Shown here: positions 18,286-26,872 of the stretch, piece after piece
How positions within the stretch are numbered: position 1 is the stretch's first letter
Layout: each line of letters begins with the position of its first letter
Origin: RGIG6919 sp045531905
GTDB taxonomy: Bacteria > Bacillota > Clostridia > Lachnospirales > Lachnospiraceae
Reading direction: 5' to 3'
DNA: 64,000 bases
Assembly: GCA_045531905.1 (NCBI GenBank)
Contig: JAZSEY010000026.1
Span: forward strand, 62,001 to 126,000
The notes under the pieces: generated by a model
Seen by the model: the letters and a program-made list of their open reading frames with translations, nothing else
Database searches by the model: none
Told to the model about the DNA's origin: nothing
Translations under genes and position numbers: made by a program

Positions 18286-19565
18286 CTGCAAATTCGCTTA
18301 GTTATGGCATTACATCTTTCATAAATTGCATTCACATGATAAGAAGAAGGATAAATGCCATTTTCATATAGAATCTCGCCATCTACCATTGTCATCAACA
18401 CATTTCTCTTATTGCCGCTATACACAAGATTCTTCACAAAATCATGTTCCGGTTGCATATTCGGCTGATGCATATCTATCATAACGATATCTGCACGCTT
18501 ACCAACCGAAAGTGTATCACAGTCTGATAATCCCATAATCCTTGCACCATTCACAGTCGCCATGGAAAGAACCTGTTCAGCCGGCAGCGCATCAGCACGA
18601 CCTTCTTTTAGCTTCTGCAGGCCGGATGCCAAATGCATTTCCCAAAACATATCCAGGCAATTATTGCTGGCAGGACCATCCGTTCCTAAACCAACCAACA
18701 CACCAGCGTTCACGTATTGCTCCAGAGGTGCAATTCCACTGGCAAGTTTTGCATTGGAACCCGGATTCGATACTACAGCTACATTATGTTCAAGCATACA
18801 TTCCACATCGCCATCCATCGGATGTACCATATGAAACAATCCACCACCATATTCAAACATCCCAATTTCACTAAAAAACTGTACCGGTGTCTTTCCGTAT
18901 CGTTCTATACAACCCAAGGTTTCTTTTTCTGTTTCTTGACAATGAGTATATACCGGTGCCTGATACTGCTTTGCCAACGAAACAACACCCTCTATCAGTT
19001 CTCTAGAGGTAGAATACTCTGCGTGAAAGCCTAATTGATAACTGAGCAGGCCACCTTTTTGATTCACTTTTTGATATCGGTCTTCTAGTCTTTTCAGCCA
19101 TTTGACATCTGAGCCAACCAAAGCCCCTGAAAAAACAGTACGAAAACCCATATCTAAGCTTGCTTGTTCAATGCCTTCATCTATAAAATACATCTCAAAT
19201 GAACTGGTAATTCCACTGGACAAATATTCCAATATAGCCAACTTGTGAAGCCAATAGGTATCTTCCTCCGTTAGTTTCGCCTCTGCAGGAAACACCTGTT
19301 GATTTAACCATAAATCAAGGGGCATATCATCTGCTTTGGAACGCAGGAAAGTCATTGGTCCATGGGCATGTCCATTTTTAAAGCCTGGCATCAATACATT
19401 GTTTTTGCAATCTATCTCTTTATCAAAATGGCTATCCTGCAAGGAATCATCCTCTAAAGAAGGACCAACATAACTAATGCAACCATCCTTTACATGTAAT
19501 TCCCCTGATAACAAGGAAGCATCCTGCATGGATAGAATACGAGCATTGTATAGTCTTATTGTCAT
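18282..19565 (-). CDS. Amidohydrolase, adenosine/SAH deaminase-like
   Basis: A metal-dependent deaminase of the TRZ/ATZ/MtaD group; close relatives deaminate S-adenosylhomocysteine, 5'-methylthioadenosine or 5'-deoxyadenosine. The 427-residue protein has the HxH pair His66/His68 (NGHAHGP), His181 (GFHAE), His208 (THCQE) and Asp296 (GTDGP), a complete metal and catalytic set. The gene overlaps purine nucleoside phosphorylase by 4 bases (ATGA), so translation is coupled. This pairing suggests purine salvage: deamination of an adenosine-type nucleoside followed by, or parallel to, phosphorolysis. The exact substrate is inferred only by family. Confidence 0.85.
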   Translation of the reverse strand: MTIRLYNARILSMQDASLLSGELHVKDGCISYVGPSLEDDSLQDSHFDKEIDCKNNVLMPGFKNGHAHGPMTFLRSKADDMPLDLWLNQQVFPAEAKLTEEDTYWLHKLAILEYLSSGITSSFEMYFIDEGIEQASLDMGFRTVFSGALVGSDVKWLKRLEDRYQKVNQKGGLLSYQLGFHAEYSTSRELIEGVVSLAKQYQAPVYTHCQETEKETLGCIERYGKTPVQFFSEIGMFEYGGGLFHMVHPMDGDVECMLEHNVAVVSNPGSNAKLASGIAPLEQYVNAGVLVGLGTDGPASNNCLDMFWEMHLASGLQKLKEGRADALPAEQVLSMATVNGARIMGLSDCDTLSVGKRADIVMIDMHQPNMQPEHDFVKNLVYSGNKRNVLMTMVDGEILYENGIYPSSYHVNAIYERCNAITKRICS

Positions 19566-20431
19566 AAAGACTCTCCCATCTCACTTACCACACGAGTGAC
19601 AAGTGCCTTAAACTCTTTTGATACACGGTCTGCTGTTTCTTTAACTTCCTGATGATTCAGTGGTGTTGCAGAGATTCCACTGGCAAGATTGGTAATACAA
19701 GAAATACCACAAATCTGCATACCCATGTGATTTGCAACCAGCGTTTCACAAGCCGTACTCATACCACACGCATCAGCACCTAAGGTTCTCGCCATTCTTA
19801 CCTCCGCTGGAGTTTCATACTGAGGACCTGTAAATTGAATATAAATACCTTCCTGTAAATCAATATCTAATGCAACAGCGCATTTTCTGATTAACAATTG
19901 CAATTCTTTGTTGTATATCTCTGACATATCTGGAAAACGGGTACCAAAATCGTCATCATTTGGACCGATTAACGGTGATGGAATGAAAGATGCAATCTGG
20001 TCAGTCAACATCATCAAGGTGCCTGGTTTCAATTTGTATGAAATGCCGCCTGCAGCATTTGTAACGAATAAGACCTTTGCTCCCATCATTTTCATTAATC
20101 GAATCGGAAGCACTACATCCTCCATAGGATATCCTTCGTAATAGTGCACTCTGCCCTGCATAATTACAACCGGTGTTTTTCTGATATATCCAAACACAAA
20201 TCTACCTTTGTGACCGGATACAGTTGACTGTGGAAAACCGCTAATATCGCTATAATTCACTCTATCCACAACTTCAATTTCATCAGCAAGGTCACCGAGA
20301 CCGGAACCTAATACCAAGGCAACGTGAGGTGTAAATACCTTACCGGTTTTTGCATCCGCCTCGGTAAGACAGGCAGCCTTCTCCTTCACGCTTTCTAAAC
20401 ATTCCAATACACGATCCATTTGTTTGCTCAT
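19562..20431 (-). CDS. punA: Purine nucleoside phosphorylase (trimeric type)
   Basis: Splits inosine or guanosine with phosphate to the base and ribose-1-phosphate. The 289-residue protein matches the trimeric PNP/MTAP family: VLGSGLGD near residue 40, the GRVHYYEGYP segment, TNAAGGI, and a late GMSTACE. The AAGGAGG ribosome site precedes the ATG at 20431. It overlaps the downstream deaminase gene and follows a phosphoesterase gene by 17 bases. The symbol rests on family resemblance. Confidence 0.93.
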   Translation of the reverse strand: MSKQMDRVLECLESVKEKAACLTEADAKTGKVFTPHVALVLGSGLGDLADEIEVVDRVNYSDISGFPQSTVSGHKGRFVFGYIRKTPVVIMQGRVHYYEGYPMEDVVLPIRLMKMMGAKVLFVTNAAGGISYKLKPGTLMMLTDQIASFIPSPLIGPNDDDFGTRFPDMSEIYNKELQLLIRKCAVALDIDLQEGIYIQFTGPQYETPAEVRMARTLGADACGMSTACETLVANHMGMQICGISCITNLASGISATPLNHQEVKETADRVSKEFKALVTRVVSEMGESL

Positions 20432-20448
20432 AAATACCTCCTTATCTA

Positions 20449-21246
20449 CTACACACTGTGCAGTGTAACCACCATTAATTCTGCCGGATTGTTAATTCTT
20501 AATTTGATAGTATGACTACCAAGTCCTGCTGATAGTAGCATCACACTATCTGCTTCCTCAAATCTACCTGCATCGTACTTAGGAAATGGTTTCAGCATCG
20601 GAGAAACCAATCCTCCAATCCCAGGTAATCTTACAATTCCACCATGAACATGTCCGGAAATCACCAAATCGCTACCATAAGTTGCATATTCCGGAAAGTA
20701 CTCCGGATTGTGCGCAAGCAAAATCTGAAATACATCCCGATTGTCAAAAGGAATCAATTCTGATAAATAGGCGTCAGACATTTTTCTCTTATAAAACCGT
20801 TTGTAATAATAGGCATCCATACTGAGCCCTGTCATGGCAATTGCCTGACTACCACGGTCAAGATAAATGGTCTCATTGTCCAGCCATATACAGCCAAGGT
20901 CCGTCGTCTCCTGATAATACCGTTCCCAAGCATCCTTATATGTATCCGGGTATATTTTCATACGATACTCATGATTTCCCAGTGCCAGATATACAGGATA
21001 CGCATCCACCAATTCCTTTACTAAATGAATTGCCGTATCAAAAGGCTCATCTGGTTTACCCACCAACAAATCACCTGCACCAATAATAATGTCCGGTTCA
21101 CATGCATGTATGCGCGCTATCAAATCTGCATTTTCCTCACCGAAACACTGATTATGCAAATCTGATAGCACCACCATACGGAACCCTTCAAAATCTACCG
21201 GGATTTTTTTATTATGTATTTTATACTCTGTCGTTACTAATTCCAT
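20449..21246 (-). CDS. Calcineurin-like metallophosphoesterase (YkuE/YaeI-like)
   Basis: A two-metal phosphoesterase of 265 residues. Metal-binding motifs appear in order: SDLH (28-31), GAGD, GNHEY, LAHNP and GHVHGG. Relatives act on lipid-linked or cell-surface phosphoesters. No signal peptide or anchor is visible. The ATG at 21246 with AAAGGATT upstream is preferred because the longer frame overlaps the preceding dac gene. The substrate is unknown. Confidence 0.85.
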   Translation of the reverse strand: MELVTTEYKIHNKKIPVDFEGFRMVVLSDLHNQCFGEENADLIARIHACEPDIIIGAGDLLVGKPDEPFDTAIHLVKELVDAYPVYLALGNHEYRMKIYPDTYKDAWERYYQETTDLGCIWLDNETIYLDRGSQAIAMTGLSMDAYYYKRFYKRKMSDAYLSELIPFDNRDVFQILLAHNPEYFPEYATYGSDLVISGHVHGGIVRLPGIGGLVSPMLKPFPKYDAGRFEEADSVMLLSAGLGSHTIKLRINNPAELMVVTLHSV

Positions 21247-21257
21247 CTTATAATCCT

Positions 21258-22469
21258 TTAAGCCAATGCCATAAAACGATATAATACCCGTGTCAGACAA
21301 TGGGTAAAATCTATTTTTTCTATATCTTCGTCCGCAATAATATCAATGGCGCCTACCGGATTTCCTTGATACAAATATGTCACAGACCCTAGTACGTCAC
21401 CATTTTTAATGGGTGCCTTTAATTCTAACAAATCAACTTTCTTTTCGACGCTATTGATATCCTCTCCATGCACAAATACGCAAGAAAAAGCCCCGTCCTT
21501 TTTATATTTTACCATAGTTTTCTTTCCACCTGCAACCGGAATGTCACCTACCAGATTATATGGAGAAGCATCCTTGTAAATCTGACATTTAGCAAACCCA
21601 TAATCCAATAATTTTCCCGCTTCTTCATTACGAATTTCTTTTGTTTCAGAACCCATGACGACTGCAATCAAATCCACATCCTCCCTAGTTGCCGTTGCAG
21701 AAATGGAATATTTGGCCACTGAGGTATAACCGGTTTTTAGTCCGGTGGCACCAGTATATTGTTTCAAAAACTTATTGGTATTTGCTAAAGTAAACTCCTT
21801 ACTGCCCCGTCTTGTCACATGAACTATACTATCCATCCAAATCGTAGAATATTCAAATATTTTTGGATGATTGACTGTTAACTCCCTTGTCATGATGGCA
21901 ATGTCTCTAGATGTCGTTACATGTCCGTCAGCATCTAAACCACAGGCATTTTCAAAATGTGTATTTGTCATACCAAGCTCAGCAGCCCTTGCATTCATCA
22001 TTTCTACAAAGGCAGGCTCACTTCCTGCAAGATGTTCACCCATGGCTACTGCTGTATCATTTCCACTGGCGATAATAATACATTTTATAATATCTTCCAC
22101 TGTCTGCTGTTCACCGGCTTCAAAAAAGCATCTGGAGCCTTCCATGGAGGCGGCATATTCACTGATAGTAACAATATCATCCATTTTCATCTTGCCACTA
22201 TCAATGGCCTCAAAAGCCAGTAACAGTGTCATAACCTTAGTTACACTGGCTGGCTTCAATTTTTCATCGGCATTTTTTTCATAAATGATTGTTCCTGTAG
22301 AGGCTTCCATTAAAATGCAAGAAGGAGAAGAAATATCTATTTCTTCTCCTTTTGCTTTTGTGGGAACACCGAACAGGGACAAGCCAATTATCACAGCACA
22401 CGCCCAAACAAATCCTCGCCGGATTACATTCCCTACATGATTCTTTTTAAAGTAACGCTTCCTTTTCAT
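21258..22469 (-). CDS. D-alanyl-D-alanine carboxypeptidase (PBP5/DacF-like)
   Basis: Trims the terminal D-alanine from peptidoglycan stem peptides on the outer face of the membrane. The 403-residue protein has a basic N-terminus and signal/anchor segment (about 17-38). All three penicillin-binding motifs are intact: Ser75-x-x-Lys78 (SVTK), Ser135-Gly-Asn137 and KTG (245-247). A PBP5-like C-terminal beta domain follows, and the last residues may form an amphipathic membrane anchor. It is one of two such enzymes in the window, and this one has the canonical SGN motif. Confidence 0.93.
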   Translation of the reverse strand: MKRKRYFKKNHVGNVIRRGFVWACAVIIGLSLFGVPTKAKGEEIDISSPSCILMEASTGTIIYEKNADEKLKPASVTKVMTLLLAFEAIDSGKMKMDDIVTISEYAASMEGSRCFFEAGEQQTVEDIIKCIIIASGNDTAVAMGEHLAGSEPAFVEMMNARAAELGMTNTHFENACGLDADGHVTTSRDIAIMTRELTVNHPKIFEYSTIWMDSIVHVTRRGSKEFTLANTNKFLKQYTGATGLKTGYTSVAKYSISATATREDVDLIAVVMGSETKEIRNEEAGKLLDYGFAKCQIYKDASPYNLVGDIPVAGGKKTMVKYKKDGAFSCVFVHGEDINSVEKKVDLLELKAPIKNGDVLGSVTYLYQGNPVGAIDIIADEDIEKIDFTHCLTRVLYRFMALA

Positions 22470-22533
22470 AGTCCAAACTCAGCATTCTACTTACCTCATT
22501 TTATGACCATGTCTTATAATTTAGAAGCATTTA

Positions 22534-23853
22534 TTATAATTGAGATTCTACAAAAATATCATAAATTGCCTTGATAGCAACTTCGAAATCAGCATTAGAT
22601 ACACCGATGATGATATTTAACTCAGAAGAACCCTGATCAATCATCTTAACATTAACATTGGCATGTGCTAACGCTGAGAAGATACGACCTGCAGTACCTC
22701 TTGTAGCCTTCATACCTCTACCAACAACAGCGATTAAAGCTAAATCAGACTCAATATCAATTACATCCGGTTCTACCAATCTATGAAGACCAGCAACTAC
22801 CTTCTGCTCCTTCTCCATAAACTCATCCTGATGTGCAAATACTGTTAATGTATCAATACCAGATGGCATATGCTCGAAGGAAATGTCATTATCCTCAAAT
22901 ACCTGAAGCACTCTTCTACCAAATCCAATCTCAGAATTCATCATATCCTTATCTACATTAATCGCAGCAAAGCCCTTCTTGCCGGCAATACCTGTGATAG
23001 TATACTTAGACTTCTGGCATGTACTCTCCACAATCCATGTACCCTCGTCATCAGGTGCGTTGGTATTACGGATATTGATCGGAATACCACCCTTTCTAAC
23101 AGGGAAAATAGCATCCTCATGAAGCACAGTCGCTCCCATGTATGCAAGCTCTCTAAGCTCCTTATATGTGATAGTCTCAATTACAGCAGGATTGTCAATA
23201 ATTCTTGGGTCAGCTACAAGAAAGCCTGAAACATCTGTCCAGTTCTCATATACATCCGCCTTTACAGCCTTTGCAACGATGGAACCTGTGATATCAGAAC
23301 CACCTCTTGAGAATGTCTTAACCTTACCATTCTCATATGCACCGTAAAAACCAGGGATAACTGCCTTATCCACATTCTTAAGTCTCTCAGAAAGAACCTC
23401 ATTGGTCTTATCAGCCATAAAGTTACCTTCTTCATCAAAGAAAATAACCTCAGCAGCATCAATAAACTCATAGCCTAAGTAATTAGCCATAATGATACCA
23501 TTTAAATACTCACCACGGGAAGCCGCGTAATCCTTACCAGCCTTTGCCTTAAAATCATCCGCGATGGTTTTAAATTCCTCTTCGAAGGTAAGACTTAATC
23601 TTAAGCCCTTAATAATTTCCATATAACGGCCTTTGATTGCCTTCAACTCTTTTCTAAATTCCTTGCCTCTTTCTGCTAAATCATAGCATTCGTAAAGCAT
23701 ATCTGTAACCTTTTTATCATCAGGTGTTCTCTTGCCTGGTGCAGAAGGCACAACGTATCTTCTATCTTTATCAGCCTTAATAATAGCGCCAACCTTTTTA
23801 AACTGTTCAGCACTTGCCAATGAACTTCCACCAAACTTCACAATCTTTTTCAT
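22534..23853 (-). CDS. Aspartate kinase
   Basis: Phosphorylates aspartate, the first step toward lysine, threonine, methionine and diaminopimelate. The 439-residue monofunctional protein begins KKIVKFGGSSLAS, the kinase signature. Its C-terminal 140 residues carry tandem ACT domains (for example around VGRGMKATRG and DQGSSELNI), the allosteric amino-acid sensors. It is transcribed alone from a strong promoter at 23897-23925. No lysine riboswitch-sized leader is present: only about 45 bases separate promoter and start, so control is probably allosteric. Confidence 0.95.
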   Translation of the reverse strand: MKKIVKFGGSSLASAEQFKKVGAIIKADKDRRYVVPSAPGKRTPDDKKVTDMLYECYDLAERGKEFRKELKAIKGRYMEIIKGLRLSLTFEEEFKTIADDFKAKAGKDYAASRGEYLNGIIMANYLGYEFIDAAEVIFFDEEGNFMADKTNEVLSERLKNVDKAVIPGFYGAYENGKVKTFSRGGSDITGSIVAKAVKADVYENWTDVSGFLVADPRIIDNPAVIETITYKELRELAYMGATVLHEDAIFPVRKGGIPINIRNTNAPDDEGTWIVESTCQKSKYTITGIAGKKGFAAINVDKDMMNSEIGFGRRVLQVFEDNDISFEHMPSGIDTLTVFAHQDEFMEKEQKVVAGLHRLVEPDVIDIESDLALIAVVGRGMKATRGTAGRIFSALAHANVNVKMIDQGSSELNIIIGVSNADFEVAIKAIYDIFVESQL

Positions 23854-23896
23854 ACTTCTTCTCTCCTAGTTAAAAATCTGTTTTCACACCTTCATA

Positions 23897-23925
23897 AGTA
23901 TATACGCACATTTACAAGATGTCAA
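23897..23925 (-). promoter_or_regulatory. Sigma-A-like promoter of aspartate kinase
   Basis: TTGACA (23920-23925) and TATACT (23897-23902) on the minus strand with a 17-base spacer. An AGGAGAG ribosome site and ATG follow about 40 bases later. Confidence 0.8.
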
Positions 23926-23932
23926 AGCATTT

Positions 23933-25048
23933 TTAATCCATTTCTCTTAACATGGCAAATCTACGTTTGGTTCTGGCAATCATGCCATTGAAAAAGCCAT
24001 TTAAGTACAATTTGTATACAATAATACCTAATAACACTGCCACGATAAATCCGACAATACCGGCAATCTTAGTTCCGACGTACATTAAAATCAATGTGAC
24101 AAAAGGATTTAAGCCAACTGTTTCACCAATAATCTTTGGTTGCAACAACTGTCTGGAAAGCAGACAAATCACATATAATACTATCAATCCTACACCCAAA
24201 AAGAACTTGCCTTGGAAAATAGCAACAACAGCCCAAGGAATTAAAGCCGTTCCTGTTCCCAAAAATGGAATGGCATCTAAAATTGCGATTAAGATTGCTA
24301 ACAAAAGTGGATGTCCCGCCTGCAATATCAATAAACCAACAAGCAAAATCAAAGCAATAATCATCATCAGTTTAATCTGTGCAAAAATGTATTGAATCAC
24401 AGAACCAAAGACATTTGTGCCAATTAAATCCATCTTTTGTTTTAATTCCTTATCCTGAATATTCTCATAAAAATGCACCATGTCATCCTTATAAATCAGA
24501 AGGAAATATGCCGCTAAAAACATAACTATAATGCCAATGATAACATTTGTAACACTAGTAGCAAAGCCAGTAATATGTCCTATATTTTCTGTTCCAATTT
24601 TGGCAACAAAACTACCGATTTCCTCGCCCAGAGTCATCCATAGATTTTTCAAACTATCCGCCAAGGACGCATTAAAACCGCCAACAAAGACAATCAAATC
24701 CTCAATAAATGCATCTGCTGCCTGCACAACATCCTGATACACCTCTGGCATAATACCAACAAGATAAGAACCACCAGTAACAATGGCCATAATTACGCCA
24801 TAAATAGCAAGCGCTACCAAGCCAAGCAACAGAATTACCATCAGAGTAGCGCCCACTCGATTGGGAATTTTCAAATGTCGCTCTAAAATATTCTTCAACG
24901 GATTCGTTATCGCTGCCAAAATTGCAGCCAAAACGATTGGCCAAAAAAACACAATGAGTTTCGGTGCGCCAAAACCAATAAAAGCAACAATTGCTACAAA
25001 AATTAACAACTCTAGAAAAATTTCTAAGTATATTTCCCAGCGTTTCAT
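23933..25048 (-). CDS. AI-2E family transporter
   Basis: A multi-pass membrane protein of 371 residues with about seven or eight hydrophobic segments, typical of the AI-2E/YdiK/YtvI permease family (members export small molecules or ions; AI-2 export is only one known case). The segment PFLGTGTALIPW and the later GLNPFVTLI are characteristic. The ATG at 25048 with GGGAGTGAG upstream is used; a longer frame would start inside the terminator of the lipoprotein gene upstream. The substrate is unknown. Confidence 0.85.
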   Translation of the reverse strand: MKRWEIYLEIFLELLIFVAIVAFIGFGAPKLIVFFWPIVLAAILAAITNPLKNILERHLKIPNRVGATLMVILLLGLVALAIYGVIMAIVTGGSYLVGIMPEVYQDVVQAADAFIEDLIVFVGGFNASLADSLKNLWMTLGEEIGSFVAKIGTENIGHITGFATSVTNVIIGIIVMFLAAYFLLIYKDDMVHFYENIQDKELKQKMDLIGTNVFGSVIQYIFAQIKLMMIIALILLVGLLILQAGHPLLLAILIAILDAIPFLGTGTALIPWAVVAIFQGKFFLGVGLIVLYVICLLSRQLLQPKIIGETVGLNPFVTLILMYVGTKIAGIVGFIVAVLLGIIVYKLYLNGFFNGMIARTKRRFAMLREMD

Positions 25049-25073
25049 ATTGCTCACTCCTTCCCTTGCATCT

Positions 25074-25134
25074 AAAAGAAAAAGGAGCATCACGACACGG
25101 GCGACCTTCAAATCACCCATATGAGATACTCCTT
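25074..25134 (-). terminator. Two-tier terminator after the small lipoprotein gene
   Basis: A 10-bp outer stem (25082-25091 with 25125-25134, one G-U) encloses a second 6-bp stem (25099-25104 with 25113-25118). The outer stem is followed on the minus strand by TTTTTCTTTT. It lies directly after the lipoprotein stop codon. Confidence 0.8.
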
Positions 25135-25145
25135 CTTACTAAATA

Positions 25146-25679
25146 TTACTCTGTAATCGCTGCGTACTGAATCTCAGTAATTACGTTATCAGCATCATAA
25201 AATACAGTTAAAGTTGAAGAACCCTTTGTAAATACAATAGAACCTGAATTCTCAGTACCTGTACCGTAAAGTTCTTTTGCCTTATCTAGAGACTCGCCGA
25301 TAGCCAAGCCCTCCTTTGTGGCAACTGTATCATCCTTAAAAGTTACATAAAGCGTTGTCTCAACACCATTATTCTCATAAGTATCTAATGTATAACCAGC
25401 ATAAGTATATGTTCTATCCATTCCCTGGAACGCACAGCTTTCTGCCTCATATTTATCCTGTGGCTCACCGAGGGCTGCGATAATGTCTGCTGCTGGAACA
25501 TTCATTGCAATGCTTGTACCATTCACATCAAACACATAACCATCTGCCTGTGTTGAAGTAGCCTCATTACTCTGTGCTGCTGTTGTAGTATCATTACCAG
25601 CTGATTCGCCACCACCACATGCAGTCAGTGCAAGCGCCATAGCTGCTACTGTTAATAATAATAAACTTTTCTTCTTCAT
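25146..25679 (-). CDS. Small secreted lipoprotein of unknown function
   Basis: The 177-residue product has a classic lipoprotein signal (KKK, hydrophobic core, lipobox LTAC followed by GGG) and a Thr/Ala/Gln-rich linker to about residue 46. The mature part shows two similar halves, one containing IIAALGEPQD and one containing IGESLDKAKELYG. This is reminiscent of small BamE/BLIP-type folds, but I cannot assign a family. It is transcribed alone between a promoter at 25709-25737 and a strong terminator. Confidence 0.8.
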   Translation of the reverse strand: MKKKSLLLLTVAAMALALTACGGGESAGNDTTTAAQSNEATSTQADGYVFDVNGTSIAMNVPAADIIAALGEPQDKYEAESCAFQGMDRTYTYAGYTLDTYENNGVETTLYVTFKDDTVATKEGLAIGESLDKAKELYGTGTENSGSIVFTKGSSTLTVFYDADNVITEIQYAAITE

Positions 25680-25708
25680 GATATAATCCTCCTTGTAATA
25701 CGTGAATT

Positions 25709-25737
25709 ACTTTATGACATTTCAACAGAAAAGTCAA
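25709..25737 (-). promoter_or_regulatory. Probable promoter of the small lipoprotein gene
   Basis: TTGACT (25732-25737) and TAAAGT (25709-25714) on the minus strand, 17-base spacer, about 30 bases before the ATG with its AAGGAGG ribosome site. Confidence 0.65.
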
Positions 25738-25784
25738 CCATTTGTCACGATAAAAAGTCTTACAAATTCATAAAATATAATTAA

Positions 25785-26864
25785 TTATTCAGTAGGAGGA
25801 TGACCACCATAGCTCTTTAAATAGCCATATTTTTCCATTTCCTCATACTGGTGTTCTTTCATTTCGTAGTACTTCTTAGTCTTTTCTGCCCAAATGCTTT
25901 GAATCTTCTCATCATTTTCGTGAGATTCAAAGGTAAAGTTATCCACCAAGAGTTGTCCAAAATAATCAGCCATCTTCTCGGCACCCTTGATATTTAAGTG
26001 AAGACCCGCATCATAGGTATCCGTATTCCAGTCGATACCAATCTCTTCCTGCATATCTAGGAAATTATAATAGAGCAAATCATGCTTCTTTGCATAGTCA
26101 ACCATCTGCTGATCCCACTCATCATACCATGCAGGTGAAAGCGAAGGCGCCTTAATAAGCACAAGCTCAATATCATTTTCCTTACAAAGATTTGTTATCA
26201 TATCCAGATACTTATAACTATTTTCGCCAAACTGATAATCTGTTAATCGTTTTGGCTCAGGAATCTTGTCAACTGGGCGCTCTTCCACATGCATCAAATA
26301 CCCGGCAATGGTTACCTGTCTCTTTTCAGCAAATGCATATTTGAAATCGTCAGCAGTTAATTCGCTCCATCTACTATGATAACGAAGTAATGGGAACAAA
26401 TAACTAATCATTGTTTCCTCTTCCATCATGGAAGCTTTGATGTTATCAATTTTGCTCTGTGACAGCTTCATACCGTCAATGGACATTCTATTGTAAGCCT
26501 CACTCTGTGGTTTATCATACTTCATAGAAAGTACGTTGAACACCACCACATCCGGTTTTTCATATTTTAATGTCTCTTCTAACAAATAATAGGACTGCCA
26601 TATTAACTGCTGGGCACTACCTCTCATATAAGAAGTAATCCCATACTTTTCCCACAATGTAATTGGAGAAAAATTCTCATATACTTCACAGTCACCAATA
26701 AATAATACGTCGTGATCTGCTTCTTCATTATAATATTCTGAAATCATGCCACCTTCTAAAATCTCAGAAGTAAATTTCGGCACAAAAATTCTCTGTAACA
26801 CAAAGAATAATCCAATCATCAGTAGCACAACCAGAATATGCACAAAAATTCTTTTCTTCATCAT
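25785..26864 (-). CDS. SGNH-like membrane-anchored protein (DltD-like role), Cys variant
   Basis: The 359-residue protein has an N-terminal anchor (about 5-25) and an extracytoplasmic domain. It resembles SGNH/GDSL-type proteins that accompany MBOAT acyltransferases, such as DltD or AlgX/AlgJ. Block I reads FIGDCE with Cys59 where the serine nucleophile is usual. A late DAGLHLN segment could supply the Asp/His pair. Other family blocks are weak, so assignment rests on context plus these motifs. It is the last of four genes, 9 bases after the MBOAT gene. It may transfer or remove acyl groups on a surface polymer. Confidence 0.7.
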   Translation of the reverse strand: MMKKRIFVHILVVLLMIGLFFVLQRIFVPKFTSEILEGGMISEYYNEEADHDVLFIGDCEVYENFSPITLWEKYGITSYMRGSAQQLIWQSYYLLEETLKYEKPDVVVFNVLSMKYDKPQSEAYNRMSIDGMKLSQSKIDNIKASMMEEETMISYLFPLLRYHSRWSELTADDFKYAFAEKRQVTIAGYLMHVEERPVDKIPEPKRLTDYQFGENSYKYLDMITNLCKENDIELVLIKAPSLSPAWYDEWDQQMVDYAKKHDLLYYNFLDMQEEIGIDWNTDTYDAGLHLNIKGAEKMADYFGQLLVDNFTFESHENDEKIQSIWAEKTKKYYEMKEHQYEEMEKYGYLKSYGGHPPTE

Positions 26865-26872
26865 GCTACCTC

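Noticed and set aside
23854..23932. Possible lysine riboswitch before aspartate kinase
   Set aside because: Only about 45 bases separate the promoter from the start codon, far too short for that riboswitch.
25049..25120. N-terminal extension of the AI-2E family transporter
   Set aside because: The extension begins inside the terminator of the preceding gene, and a good ribosome site precedes the internal ATG at 25048.
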